DNA of 64,000 nt from JALSRD01 sp964476595 (GCA_964476595.1 CAYZCL010000053.1:62001-126000), one strand, 5' to 3'. Positions 51,655 through 61,364 are shown, counted from the stretch's first letter. The notes: generated from the sequence alone by a model not told the origin. Program-made: numbers and translations.

Positions 51655-54219
51655 ATGTCCATGAAACATCTGCAGACCTATCGGGTGGTTCCCAATATAC
51701 CGGAACCACTGGCTTTTCTTGAAATTTTGTCCCGAAACATGTGGTGGTGCTGGAAGGCCACCGCGGTGGAGCTCTTCCGGCGTATGGACCCGCGACTGTG
51801 GCGCGCCTCGGGGCGTAACCCGCTGCTTTTCCTGACCCTAGTGCCGCCGCAGCGCATGGAAGAGCTGGCCGCCGACGACAGTTTTCTGGCCCATTTGGAC
51901 CGGGTCCGCAAACGCTTCGAAAACGGCATCCGCATCGTCCCGCGTGAAGCCCAGCCGTTCGCGGACAACGAGGTGGTCGCCTACTTTTCCATGGAGTTCG
52001 GGCTGCACGAGTCGATTCCCATTTTCGCCGGGGGGCTCGGCATCCTGGCCGGCGACCATATGAAGGCTTCGTCTGACCTGTCGCTGCCCCTGGTGGGTGT
52101 CGGCCTGATGTACCGGCGCGGCTATTTCCGGCAGGTGCTGGATGCCGACGGGATGCAGCAGGAAGAGTACCCGGCCACCGACCTGTACCTGCTGCCGGTG
52201 GAAAAGGCGCGGGATGCCTCCGGCAACGAGATCGTGGTGTCGGTGGCCGGCCCGGAGGGGGACATCCTGGCCAGGGTCTGGCAGATCCGCGTGGGGCGTC
52301 TCAGGCTGCTGCTGCTGGACACCAGCCTGCTGGAAAACCCGCCCGAAGTGCGGGAGATCACCGCCAACCTTTACGTGGCCGACCCCAAAGTCCGCCTCTG
52401 CCAGGAGCTGGTGCTGGGCGTGGGCGGCATGCGGGCCCTGACGGCCCTGGGGCTGTATCCCAAGGTTTGCCACATGAACGAGGGGCACTCGGCCTTCAGC
52501 GGCCTGGAACGGCTGGCGCTGACCATGGAGACGCGCGAAATGGACCTCGGCACGGCCATGGAAGTCGTCCCGCGCACCACCGTCTTTACCACCCACACCC
52601 CGGTGGCCGCTGGCCACGACGAGTTCCACGTCCCCTTGGTGGCGTCGGCCCTGAAGGGTTTCGAGGAGCGCTTGGGCGTCTCCGTCCAGGAGATTCTCTC
52701 ATGGGGGCAGACCCGTGGGGCCTCGGCGGACAGCCCGCTGTGCATGTTCTACCTGGGATTGCGCATGTCCCAGTTCTGCAACGGGGTCAGCCGGCTGCAC
52801 GGCCAGGTGGCCCGCAAGATGTGGGCCCACGAGTGGCCCGACAGGCCGGTGGACGAGGTGCCCATCACCCACATCACCAACGGCGTGCACCTGGCCAGCT
52901 GGCTGTCTCCGGAGATTTCCCTGCTGTTCACCCGCTACCTGGGCCCCCTCTGGCACCGCGATCCTCAGAACGAGAAACAGTACCGGCGCATCGACGAGAT
53001 CTACGACGAGGAACTGTGGCACGCCCACGAGATGGCCCGGGCGCGGCTGCTGCGGGTGTGCCGCGATCACGTGGCCGGCCAGTACCGGCGGCGCAACGCG
53101 CCCCGTCCCGTACAGGAGGAGGTTCAGGGCCTGCTGGATCCCGACGTGCTCACCATCGGGTTCGCCCGGCGCTTCGCGACTTACAAGCGGGCCTACCTGC
53201 TGTTCATGGACCCCGACCGCCTGGAGGCCATCATCAACTCGGAAAAGCGGCCGGTACAGTTCATCTTCGCCGGCAAGGCGCACCCCCGTGACCACGAGGG
53301 TAAGGACATCATCCGGCAGATCGTGGCCTTTGCCCAGCGGCCCTCCGTGCGCCATCGCATGATCTTCCTGGAAGACTACGACATGCACCTGGCACGGGTG
53401 CTGGTGCAGGGCGCCGACGTGTGGCTCAACACGCCCCGCCGCCCCCACGAGGCCTGCGGCACCTCGGGCATGAAGGCCGCTATCAACGGGGTGCTCAACG
53501 TCAGCATCCTGGACGGCTGGTGGGCCGAAGGCTACGATGAAACCGTGGGCTGGGCCGTCGGCGAGCGCGAGGACAGCCACAGCGACCCGGCTTTTCAGGA
53601 TATGCTGGAGTCTCAGGCGCTGTACAACGTTCTGGAAAACGACGTCATTCCGACTTACTACGATCGCAAGAACGGCAGTGCCCCCCTGCGCTGGATCCGC
53701 ATGATGAAAAACGCCATGAAGCTGACCATGGAGAAGTTTTCCGGCATGCGCATGGTGCGCGAGTATCGCGACCGCTTCTACTTCCCGGCCGCCGCGCGTT
53801 TCGACGAACTGGTCGCCGAGGACGGCGCCCAGGCCCGCGCGCTGGCCGAGCAGCGGCAGCGCCTGCTGGCCCTGTGGGACCAGGTGAGGATCGCGTTTCC
53901 CCGCGCGGAACGCGAAGGGCCCTTCCGGGTGGGCGACAGCGTGACGGTCACGGCCGAGGTCCACTTGGGGGCACTGACGCCCGACGAGGTAAGCGTGGAA
54001 GTCTACAGCGGAAAACTGGAGGCCCTGGACCGGGTGGCGTCCAGCTGGGCCGCGGAAATGGCGGTTGACAAACCACTCGGCGATGGACGATACTCCTATC
54101 GGGGAACACTCACCTGCCAGGCTTCCGGGCGATACGGATTCTCGGCGCGCGTCCTTCCGCGTGGCGACGAGTGGCAGAAGAACATCCCCGGTCTCATGAC
54201 CTGGGCATCAACCTCCTGA
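51655..54219 (+). CDS. glgP: Alpha-glucan phosphorylase
   Basis: 854 residues of the GT35 alpha-glucan phosphorylase group (the TIGR02094-like branch), which releases glucose 1-phosphate from glycogen or maltodextrin. Family blocks are FSMEFGLHESIPIFAGGLGI, THTPVAAGHDEF, HITNGVHLASW and the PLP/phosphate region ACGTSGMKAAINGVLN. The active-site Lys/Arg cluster follows (FAGKAHPRDHEG). A beta-rich C-terminal extension (about 740-854) ends the chain. The ATG at 51655 has GGGGAGAG upstream; a second ATG two codons later is possible. Confidence 0.93.
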   Translation: MSMKHLQTYRVVPNIPEPLAFLEILSRNMWWCWKATAVELFRRMDPRLWRASGRNPLLFLTLVPPQRMEELAADDSFLAHLDRVRKRFENGIRIVPREAQPFADNEVVAYFSMEFGLHESIPIFAGGLGILAGDHMKASSDLSLPLVGVGLMYRRGYFRQVLDADGMQQEEYPATDLYLLPVEKARDASGNEIVVSVAGPEGDILARVWQIRVGRLRLLLLDTSLLENPPEVREITANLYVADPKVRLCQELVLGVGGMRALTALGLYPKVCHMNEGHSAFSGLERLALTMETREMDLGTAMEVVPRTTVFTTHTPVAAGHDEFHVPLVASALKGFEERLGVSVQEILSWGQTRGASADSPLCMFYLGLRMSQFCNGVSRLHGQVARKMWAHEWPDRPVDEVPITHITNGVHLASWLSPEISLLFTRYLGPLWHRDPQNEKQYRRIDEIYDEELWHAHEMARARLLRVCRDHVAGQYRRRNAPRPVQEEVQGLLDPDVLTIGFARRFATYKRAYLLFMDPDRLEAIINSEKRPVQFIFAGKAHPRDHEGKDIIRQIVAFAQRPSVRHRMIFLEDYDMHLARVLVQGADVWLNTPRRPHEACGTSGMKAAINGVLNVSILDGWWAEGYDETVGWAVGEREDSHSDPAFQDMLESQALYNVLENDVIPTYYDRKNGSAPLRWIRMMKNAMKLTMEKFSGMRMVREYRDRFYFPAAARFDELVAEDGAQARALAEQRQRLLALWDQVRIAFPRAEREGPFRVGDSVTVTAEVHLGALTPDEVSVEVYSGKLEALDRVASSWAAEMAVDKPLGDGRYSYRGTLTCQASGRYGFSARVLPRGDEWQKNIPGLMTWASTS

Positions 54220-54230
54220 GGACTGCAGAC

Positions 54231-55745
54231 ATGGCGGAAGTGCAAGGCAAGAACCCCCGCATCCTGGTGGTGACCCCCGAAGTGACCTACCTGCCGGACC
54301 GCATGGGCAGCTTTTCCCACTACCTGACCGCCAAGGCCGGCGGTCTGGCCGACGTGTCGGCGGCACTGATCAGCGCACTGTTCGAGGAGGGCGCCGACGT
54401 CCACGTGGCCCTGCCCAACTACCGTGCCATTTTCCAGGATCGCCTGGCGCCGCTGCTGCGCAAGGAGTGGCGGCGCATCGAGCGCAAGATGCCCGACGAC
54501 CGCATTCATCTGGCCGAGGACCGCGCCTTCTTCTACCTCAACCGCGTCTACTCCGGCTCGGGCAACGAAAACACCAAGCTGTCGCTTGCCTTTCAGCGGG
54601 AGGTGATCAACAACATCGTGCCGCGCGTTCAGCCGGACCTGATTCACTGCAACGACTGGATGACCGGCCTCATTCCGGCCATGGCCCGCGAAGCCGGCAT
54701 CCCATGCCTGTTCACCGTGCACAACATCCACACGGTGAAGAGCACCCTGGCGCACATCGAGGACCGCGGCATCGATGCCGCCTATTTCTGGCAGAATCTC
54801 TTTTACGAAAACATGGCCCACAGCTACGAGAGCGCGCGGGAGACCAACCCGGTGGATTTCCTGGTGAGCGGCGTCTTCGCCGCCCACTTCGTCAACACCG
54901 TGAGTCCCACCTTCCTGCGGGAAATCGTCGAGGGCCGGCACGCCTTCGTGGAAGAGCCGCTGCGCCGCGAGCTGTCCAACAAGTGGTACGCCGGCTGCGC
55001 CACGGGAATCCTCAACGCGCCCGACCCCAGTTTCAACCCCGTTCGGGACGACATCCTGGCGGCCAGGTACGGGCCCGACGATCACCCCGAGGGCAAACGG
55101 CGGAACAAGCGCAAACTGCAGCGCCGGCTGGGGCTGATCACGGACGACCACGCGCCCGTCTTTTTCTGGCCCTCGCGTCTGGATCCGGTCCAGAAGGGCT
55201 GCCAGCTGCTGGCCGACATCCTCTACCGCATGATTTCCACCTGGTGGCACCAGAACCTGCAGGTCGTCTTCGTGGCCAACGGCGACTACCAGCGGCACTT
55301 CCGCAAGATCGTCGCCTTTCACGGCTTTCACCGCCGCGTGGCCATCTGCGACTTCGACGTCCACCTGGAGCACCTGGCCTACGGCGCTTCGGACTTCGTG
55401 CTCATGCCTTCGCTGTTCGAACCCTGCGGGCTGCCCCAGATGATCGGTACGATTTACGGGGCCCTGCCGGTGGTGCACGACACCGGCGGGCTGCACGACA
55501 CCGTGGTGCACCTGGACCTGGAAAACGACCACGGCAACGGTTTCCTGTTCGAAAATTACGATGCCACCGGTCTCTTCTGGGCCGTCGAACAGGCCATGCA
55601 CTTTTTCAACCGGACTCCGGAGATGAAGCACGCCCAACTGGCCCGCATCATGAAGGAGGGCCTGGCCACCTTCAACCACGCCGTCACGGCGCGCCAGTAC
55701 ATCGACCTCTACGAGAAGATGCTGGAGCGCCCGCTGATCAAATGA
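54231..55745 (+). CDS. glgA: Glycogen synthase-like glycosyltransferase (GT5)
   Basis: 504 residues. The nucleotide-sugar and acceptor motif is KAGGLADVSAALISAL (usual KTGGL becomes KAGGL); HCNDWMTGLIPAMARE and FTVHNIHTVK follow, and the C-terminal donor-binding EPCGLPQM is present. It extends alpha-1,4-glucan from ADP- or UDP-glucose. The ATG at 54231 lies 11 bp after the glgP stop, with TGAGGA as RBS. It overlaps glgB by 4 bp. Confidence 0.92.
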   Translation: MAEVQGKNPRILVVTPEVTYLPDRMGSFSHYLTAKAGGLADVSAALISALFEEGADVHVALPNYRAIFQDRLAPLLRKEWRRIERKMPDDRIHLAEDRAFFYLNRVYSGSGNENTKLSLAFQREVINNIVPRVQPDLIHCNDWMTGLIPAMAREAGIPCLFTVHNIHTVKSTLAHIEDRGIDAAYFWQNLFYENMAHSYESARETNPVDFLVSGVFAAHFVNTVSPTFLREIVEGRHAFVEEPLRRELSNKWYAGCATGILNAPDPSFNPVRDDILAARYGPDDHPEGKRRNKRKLQRRLGLITDDHAPVFFWPSRLDPVQKGCQLLADILYRMISTWWHQNLQVVFVANGDYQRHFRKIVAFHGFHRRVAICDFDVHLEHLAYGASDFVLMPSLFEPCGLPQMIGTIYGALPVVHDTGGLHDTVVHLDLENDHGNGFLFENYDATGLFWAVEQAMHFFNRTPEMKHAQLARIMKEGLATFNHAVTARQYIDLYEKMLERPLIK

Positions 55746-57808
55746 CCGGCGGGCGCCGCCAACACGCCGATGCCGTCGCCCGGGCGCTGGCCGTCGACCC
55801 CCTGCTGGCCCCTTACGAGAGCCACCTGCGCCGCCGCGTGGCGCGCGTGGCGGCTACCCTGGAGCGGCTGACCGGCGGACGCAGCAGCCTGTGGGACTTC
55901 GCCAGCGGCCACGAATACTTCGGTCTGCATTACCGCTGCGGCCGCTGGGTGTTTCGCGAGTGGGCCCCCAATGCCACGGCCATTTTCCTCGTCGGGGAGT
56001 TCAACGGCTGGCGTCGGCGCCCCGACTTCGCCCTCGAGAAGATCCGCGCCGACGGCGTCTGGGAGATCCGCTTGCCGGGGGACGCGCTTCGTCACGGGCA
56101 GCGCTACCGTTTGGTGATCCACTGGCCCGGCGGCGAGGGGGACCGCCTGCCGGCCTGGGGGCGCCGTGTGGTCCAGGACCCGGACAGCCTGACATTCGAC
56201 GCCCAGGTGTGGCGGCCCCCGCAGCCTTACCGCTGGCGGCATGCGGCCTGGCGCAACCCCGAGCAGCCCCGCCTGGTCTACGAGGCCCACGTGGGCATGG
56301 CACAGGAGGAGGAACGTGTCGGCACCTACCGCGAGTTTACCGCCGACGTGATCCCGCGCATCGTGGCCGCCGGCTACAACACCATCCAGCTGATGGCCGT
56401 CCAGGAGCACCCCTACTACGCCTCCTTCGGCTACCAGGTCTCCAACTTTTTTGCGCCTTCCTCGCGTTTCGGCACGCCCGAGGATCTCAAGGCGCTTATC
56501 GATACGGCCCACGGGGCCGGCTTGGCGGTGGTCATGGACCTGGTCCACTCCCACGCCGTGCGGAACGAGGTCGAGGGGCTCAGCCACTTCGACGGCACCC
56601 CGTACCAGTTCTTTCACGACGGCCCCCGCGGCGAGCACGAAGCCTGGGATTCGCGCTGCTTCGACTACGGCAAACCCCAGGTGCTGCACTTCCTCCTGTC
56701 CAACTGCCGCTACTGGCTGGACGAGTTCCACCTGGACGGGTTCCGTTTCGACGGCGTCACCAGCATGCTCTTCCTGCACCACGGCCTGGGAAAGGCCTTC
56801 ACCGGATACGATGACTATTTCGGCGTCGACGTGGACGAGGACGCTCTGGTCTACCTGACCCTGGCCAACCGGCTGATTCACCGCCTGCGCCCCGATGCCG
56901 TCACCATCGCCGAGGACGTCAGCGGCATGCCGGGCCTGGCCGCGCCGGAAGCGTGCGCCGGCGCGGGCTTCGACTACCGTTTCGCCATGGGCGTCCCCGA
57001 CTACTGGATCAAGCTGCTCAAGGAGGTGCCCGACGAGCACTGGCCCCTGGCGCACCTGTGGTTCGAACTCAACAACCGGCGCCCTGGGGAAAAAACCATC
57101 AGCTACACCGAGTCCCACGACCAGGCCCTGGTGGGGGACCAGACCCTCATCTTCCGCATGCTGGGCCCCGCCATGTACGACCGCATGGACGTCGACAGCA
57201 CGGACCTGCGGGTGGACCGCGGCGTGGCCCTGCACAAGATGATCCGTTTCATCACCCTGCTGACCGCCGGCAGCGGCTACCTGAATTTCATGGGAAACGA
57301 GTTCGGCCACCCCGAGTGGATCGACTTCCCCCGCGAGGGCAACGACTGGTCCTACCGCCACGCCCGTCGCCTGTGGCGCCTGGCTGACGACCTACGGCTG
57401 CGCTACCGTTTCCTGGGGGCCTTCGACCGGGACATGATCGACCTGGTCAAGCGTTTCGGCGTGATAGACAACATCGGCGCCCGTCTGATCCGGGAGCACC
57501 AGGATGACAAGATCCTGGCTTTCGGACGCGCCGGTCTGATCTTCGTATTCAACTTTCACCCCGTGCGGTCCTTCACCGACTATCCCATCCCGGCACCGCC
57601 CGGTAATTACCGCCTGCTGCTGGACAGCGACGCCCCGCAGTACGGCGGGCACGGACGCCTGCAGGACGGCCAGACGTATTTCACCCTGCCCGACGATGCC
57701 CGCCGCAACCACCTGAACCTCTACCTGCCCTCACGCAGCGCCCTGGCGCTGCTGCCGGAACGCCTGGCCGGGGAAACGCCATCGAAAGTCCAGGACAACC
57801 GCAGGTAA
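55742..57808 (+). CDS. glgB: 1,4-alpha-glucan branching enzyme, eukaryote-like GH13_8 type
   Basis: 688 residues. A CBM48-like N-terminus (REWAPNATAIFLVGEFNGW) precedes a GH13 barrel with YEAHVGMAQEEERVGTY, DLVHSHAVRN, the nucleophile Asp in DGFRFDGVTSM, the acid/base Glu in IAEDVSG, and SHDQALVGDQT. The motif set resembles the eukaryotic/GH13_8 branch (such as GBE1) more than E. coli GlgB. It forms alpha-1,6 branches. The start at 55742 (ATGA overlap with glgA) sets the frame; the frame is open far upstream within glgA by chance of GC content. Confidence 0.92.
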   Translation: MTGGRRQHADAVARALAVDPLLAPYESHLRRRVARVAATLERLTGGRSSLWDFASGHEYFGLHYRCGRWVFREWAPNATAIFLVGEFNGWRRRPDFALEKIRADGVWEIRLPGDALRHGQRYRLVIHWPGGEGDRLPAWGRRVVQDPDSLTFDAQVWRPPQPYRWRHAAWRNPEQPRLVYEAHVGMAQEEERVGTYREFTADVIPRIVAAGYNTIQLMAVQEHPYYASFGYQVSNFFAPSSRFGTPEDLKALIDTAHGAGLAVVMDLVHSHAVRNEVEGLSHFDGTPYQFFHDGPRGEHEAWDSRCFDYGKPQVLHFLLSNCRYWLDEFHLDGFRFDGVTSMLFLHHGLGKAFTGYDDYFGVDVDEDALVYLTLANRLIHRLRPDAVTIAEDVSGMPGLAAPEACAGAGFDYRFAMGVPDYWIKLLKEVPDEHWPLAHLWFELNNRRPGEKTISYTESHDQALVGDQTLIFRMLGPAMYDRMDVDSTDLRVDRGVALHKMIRFITLLTAGSGYLNFMGNEFGHPEWIDFPREGNDWSYRHARRLWRLADDLRLRYRFLGAFDRDMIDLVKRFGVIDNIGARLIREHQDDKILAFGRAGLIFVFNFHPVRSFTDYPIPAPPGNYRLLLDSDAPQYGGHGRLQDGQTYFTLPDDARRNHLNLYLPSRSALALLPERLAGETPSKVQDNRR

Positions 57809-57825
57809 CCGCTCACCACGAGCGG
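57809..57825 (+). terminator. Stem-loop at the end of the glg operon
   Basis: CCGCTC/GAGCGG, 6-bp stem with a 5-nt loop, directly after the glgB stop. No T-run follows. Confidence 0.4.
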
Positions 57826-57889
57826 AAGCCCCGACGGCCGCCTGCCCGCCCCCCTGGCATGGCTGCCCTGTATCGACGTCATCCATGGA

Positions 57890-57918
57890 TTGACACGGGA
57901 GCGGCCTTCTGCCATAAT
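57890..57918 (+). promoter_or_regulatory. Promoter of tatBC
   Basis: TTGACA (57890-57895), a 17-bp spacer and CATAAT (57913-57918). Start near 57925, leader about 100 nt before tatB. Confidence 0.7.
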
Positions 57919-58025
57919 ACATCGCTTGGAAATGTTCTGCGGAAGGCGGCATCTCGCGGACCGGCGCGCCTGCCTGCGGTGGTGCGGGGCCTCCGTCCCG
58001 ATCCTCACTTATCGAAGGAGTTGAC

Positions 58026-58526
58026 ATGTTCGGCATCGGCATGCCGGAATTGCTGCTGATCCTGGCCATCGCGCTGATCGTCATCGGGCCCAAGAAATTG
58101 CCCGACCTGGCCAAATCCCTGGGAAGGGCGCTGGGCGAGTTCAAACGGGCCACCAGCGATCTCAAGGAGACCTTGGAGATCGATGCGGACCTTTCGGAAG
58201 TTAAGAGGGCCTTTGACGACATGAACCAGGATTCTTACGGGAGCGTGGACGAGGGGGCCGGAGAGAGCGAAAAATCTTCCCCGCCGGTGTCCGATGCGGA
58301 CGCTACCCGGTCCGAAACAGCGTCACCGGCCGACGAAGGGGCCGATCGCGCCGAGAGCGGGACCCCGGCGCCGGAAGAGGCGCCTTTCGAAGACGATCGG
58401 TCGCCCGCCCAGGACGCGGCGGCCGCCGATGGCGATACGCCGGTTGCGCACGAACCCCCGGAGGGTCCGGACGCAGTGAACGACGCCGAGGCAGTACAGG
58501 AGGAGTCCGGGCGGCATGGTGGATGA
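58026..58526 (+). CDS. tatB: Sec-independent translocase subunit TatB
   Basis: 166 residues. One N-terminal membrane helix (about 6-22, MPELLLILAIALIVIGPKKLP), then an amphipathic helix (DLAKSLGRALGEFKRATSDLKETL) and a long acidic, low-complexity C-terminus (Glu/Ala/Asp/Pro-rich). The longer chain and linkage to tatC favour TatB over TatA. GAAGGAG lies before the ATG. Overlaps tatC by 11 bp. Confidence 0.9.
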   Translation: MFGIGMPELLLILAIALIVIGPKKLPDLAKSLGRALGEFKRATSDLKETLEIDADLSEVKRAFDDMNQDSYGSVDEGAGESEKSSPPVSDADATRSETASPADEGADRAESGTPAPEEAPFEDDRSPAQDAAAADGDTPVAHEPPEGPDAVNDAEAVQEESGRHGG

Positions 58527-59307
58527 AGACGAAAAGCTTCCCTTCACGGCCCATCTCGAGGAGCTGCGGAAGCGCCTGATCGTATGTTTCATCGCCATCG
58601 GTATCGGCTTCGTGGTGTCTTACGGCTTCAAGGAGAGGCTGTTCGACATCCTGGTCCAGCCGCTGGTCGGTGCCATGCAGTCCGACGACAAGCTGATCTT
58701 CACGGGACTGCCGGAGGCTTTTTTCACCTACCTGAAAGTGTCCTTTCTCTCCGGCCTGATACTGGCCGCGCCGGTCATCATCTACGAGTTCTGGATGTTT
58801 GTCTCTCCGGGGCTCTACCGGCGGGAAAAGCGCGTGCTGCTCCCCATCATTTTCCTCTCGACCGTCTTTTTCGTGGGCGGTGCGCTCTTCGGCTACTTCA
58901 TCGTGTTTCCTTACGGGTTCAAGTTCTTTTTGGGGTTCGCCACCGAGCGCATCCGTGCGCTGCCCTCCATGAAGGAGTACTTGAGTTTTGCCTCCAAGCT
59001 GCTGCTGGCCTTCGGGCTGGTTTTCGAGCTGCCCCTGGCGCTGACCTTCATGGCCCGCCTGGGGATCGTGTCCGTCGATTTTCTGAAGAAGAACCGCAAA
59101 TACGCCATTTTGATTTTTTTCGTGGGGGCGGCCATCCTGACCCCCCCGGACGTGGTGACCCAGGTCATGATGGCCTTGCCCCTGATGCTGCTCTACGAAA
59201 TCAGCATCGTCGGCGCTCGTCTGTTCGGCAGGAAAGCCCCGGCTACCGCCGAGGACGAAAAAGGCAAGGCGGAAGATGCGTCCGCAGCCGGCGAAGCCGG
59301 CGAGTGA
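58516..59307 (+). CDS. tatC: Sec-independent translocase core subunit TatC
   Basis: 263 residues with six membrane helices. Signatures are LPFTAHLEELRKRL at the N-terminus (the acidic signal-recognition site with HLEEL), FGLVFELPL and ILTPPDVVTQ. TatC is the receptor for twin-arginine signal peptides. A charged C-terminal tail ends the protein. Nearby periplasmic redox partners may include Tat substrates, though the adjacent cytochrome has a Sec-type signal. Confidence 0.95.
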   Translation: MVDEDEKLPFTAHLEELRKRLIVCFIAIGIGFVVSYGFKERLFDILVQPLVGAMQSDDKLIFTGLPEAFFTYLKVSFLSGLILAAPVIIYEFWMFVSPGLYRREKRVLLPIIFLSTVFFVGGALFGYFIVFPYGFKFFLGFATERIRALPSMKEYLSFASKLLLAFGLVFELPLALTFMARLGIVSVDFLKKNRKYAILIFFVGAAILTPPDVVTQVMMALPLMLLYEISIVGARLFGRKAPATAEDEKGKAEDASAAGEAGE

Positions 59308-59396
59308 ACGGCAGGCACATTCCGCCGATACCGCAAAGGGTGGGAGAGCGTGTTGGTTTGTTGCAAACTGTTCGCTTCGGAAAGGAGGTAAAGGGA

Positions 59397-59891
59397 ATGC
59401 AGAAGAAAAGATTCTGGCTCAAGGCAGGCATAGTGGCCGTACTGGCGGTGTTTTCTCTCAGCGCCACCCTCTATGCGGCCGCGGATGTTCCCGATGTCAT
59501 CAAGATGGACGACAAGGCCTACAAGAAGCACAAAAAGGGCATCGTGGAATTCCATCACAAGAAGCACGCCGAGGACTACGCCAAGAAGTATCCGGATTTT
59601 TACAAGAACGGGTGTGGTGAGTGCCACCACGACAAGGACGGCAAGCCACTCAAGGATCTCAAACCCAGTGACCACGTGCAGAAGTGCATCGAGTGCCACA
59701 AGATCCCCGGTGAGCGACCCAAGGGCAAGAACGCGCCCAAGCTTTCCAAGAAGGAGCGCCTGGAGTACCACGCCGAGGCGCTGCATTACAACTGCAAGGG
59801 GTGCCACAAGGCCTTCGACAAGAAAAACAAGACCAAGAAGGCGCCCACGACCTGCAACAAGTGCCATCCGAAAAAGAAGAAGAAAAAATAG
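59397..59891 (+). CDS. Tetraheme c-type cytochrome, class III-like (cytochrome c3 family)
   Basis: 164 residues. A Sec signal peptide (about 1-28) leads to a Lys-rich mature protein with four CXXCH heme sites (Cys73-His77, Cys97-His101, Cys133-His137, Cys153-His157); extra His at 53, 54, 57, 78 and others can be distal ligands. Class III cytochromes shuttle electrons between periplasmic hydrogenases or formate dehydrogenases and membrane complexes. All sites are CXXCH, without the CX4CH spacing seen in many Desulfovibrio c3 proteins. It ends in a run of six Lys. GGAGGT precedes the ATG. Convergent with dsrN, 15 bp apart. Confidence 0.92.
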   Translation: MQKKRFWLKAGIVAVLAVFSLSATLYAAADVPDVIKMDDKAYKKHKKGIVEFHHKKHAEDYAKKYPDFYKNGCGECHHDKDGKPLKDLKPSDHVQKCIECHKIPGERPKGKNAPKLSKKERLEYHAEALHYNCKGCHKAFDKKNKTKKAPTTCNKCHPKKKKKK

Positions 59892-59906
59892 CCGTGTAAC
59901 GTCTGG

Positions 59907-61364
59907 TTAACGGGACACGCCGTAAGGGGTGTCGGTGCCCGCGTGTCGGGGTCCGTCGCCCCTTTTTCGTTCCCGCCGGTAGCGGTTCGCCTGGCGGACC
60001 AGCGCCGTCGCCCAGGAAGGGGCGCCCAGGGCGTGCAGGTGGGTGTAGGTGGCCAGTACGCGATGTCGGCACAGGCCGTCGCGACCGTCGGCGAAACCGC
60101 TGCCGCGGCGCATCCGGAAAACGGCCTCGTAGGCGTCGTCGCGTGATTCCAACACCCGCGAGTAGTGGAATTCGTGTCCCCTGAGCTCCTGGCCTACCGC
60201 GAAGTAAGGGTTGGGGCGGTCCACCTCGACGACGGTGTAGCCGTGGCCCTGGGGGCGCCGCGAAAAACCGAAGGCGATCGGCAGCACGCCGCACATACGG
60301 TAGCGGTTTTCTTTCAGTACCAGCGTTTCGCCCAGGTACATGAGGCCGCCGCACTCCGCGTAGACGGGCAGCCCCTGCTCCGCCATTCGGCGGATCTGCC
60401 GGCGGTAGGCGCTGTTGCCGGCCAGGGCGCGGGCATGGGTTTCGGGAAAACCCCCACCGATGTAAAGCGCGTCGATGTCGGCCGGCAGCCGCCCGTCCCG
60501 CAGGGGACTGGTGGTGACGATCTCGGCTCCGGCCGCCTCGAGCGCTTCGAGGTTTTCGGGGTAGTAGAACTGGAAGGCCGAGTCCTGCACCACGGCGATG
60601 CGCGGCTTTTCGCGGACGGCGTCCACGGCCACGGCGGTTTCGCAGGGTGTCTCCGGCAACGGCGGCGGCCCTTGCGCCCCCTCGGCCATGATGCGCTCCA
60701 CGGCCGTCAGGTCGATGTAGCAACCAGCCATTTCGGCGGCGGCCTCCACGGACTGTGCGGCCCAGCGGTGCTCGGCCGTGGGGACGAGCCCCATGTGGCG
60801 TTCGGGAAACTTGCCGCTGTCGAGTTTGGGGATGGCGCCGATCACCGGGATGCGGCAGTAGCGCTCGATGTTGCGCCGCAGCACGCCCTCGTGGCGCTTG
60901 CCGGCCACGCGGTTCAAAACGATGCCGCGGATACGTACGTCGAGGTCGAATTGGCAGCAGCCGCCCACCACGGCCGCCATGGTACGGGTGGACTTGGTGC
61001 AGTCGATACAGAGCAGCACCGGGAGATCGAGACACTTGGCCAGTTCAGCCGTGCTGGTGCTGCCGGCGTCGTCGATGCCGTCGTAGAGGCCGCGGTTGCC
61101 CTCGATGACGGCCAAGTCGCCGGGCCGCATGCGGGTGGTGAAGGAGTGCCGGACGCAGTTGGGGGGAATGAAAAAAGTGTCCAGGTTGTAACAGGGCCGG
61201 CCCGCCGCCAGGGCAAGCCAGCCCGCATCGATATAGTCGGGGCCCTTTTTGAAGGGCGCGACGGCCCTGCCCCGGGCTCTCAGGGCGGCGGCGATGCCGA
61301 CCGCCAGGATGGTCTTTCCGGACCCGCCTTTCAGGGCCGCGATAACGATTCCAGGAAGTCCCAT
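59907..61364 (-). CDS. dsrN: Cobyrinic acid a,c-diamide synthase homologue (DsrN)
   Basis: 485 residues. The N-terminal P-loop amidoligase domain has ALKGGSGKTILAVGIAAAL and IEGNRGLYDG; the C-terminal class I glutamine amidotransferase domain has the Cys nucleophile in YAECGGLMYLGE and a late His. CbiA proteins amidate cobyrinate; in dsr loci the homologue DsrN is proposed to amidate siroheme for DsrAB. The dsr position supports the DsrN role, but a function in cobalamin synthesis cannot be excluded. Starts 81 bp after dsrD. Confidence 0.92.
   Translation of the reverse strand: MGLPGIVIAALKGGSGKTILAVGIAAALRARGRAVAPFKKGPDYIDAGWLALAAGRPCYNLDTFFIPPNCVRHSFTTRMRPGDLAVIEGNRGLYDGIDDAGSTSTAELAKCLDLPVLLCIDCTKSTRTMAAVVGGCCQFDLDVRIRGIVLNRVAGKRHEGVLRRNIERYCRIPVIGAIPKLDSGKFPERHMGLVPTAEHRWAAQSVEAAAEMAGCYIDLTAVERIMAEGAQGPPPLPETPCETAVAVDAVREKPRIAVVQDSAFQFYYPENLEALEAAGAEIVTTSPLRDGRLPADIDALYIGGGFPETHARALAGNSAYRRQIRRMAEQGLPVYAECGGLMYLGETLVLKENRYRMCGVLPIAFGFSRRPQGHGYTVVEVDRPNPYFAVGQELRGHEFHYSRVLESRDDAYEAVFRMRRGSGFADGRDGLCRHRVLATYTHLHALGAPSWATALVRQANRYRRERKRGDGPRHAGTDTPYGVSR

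Noticed and set aside
54467..55741. Upstream extension of the glgB frame through glgA
   Set aside because: glgA is well supported in the overlapping frame, and the ATG at 55742 sits in a classic ATGA overlap; the extension is Arg/Pro/His-rich noise.
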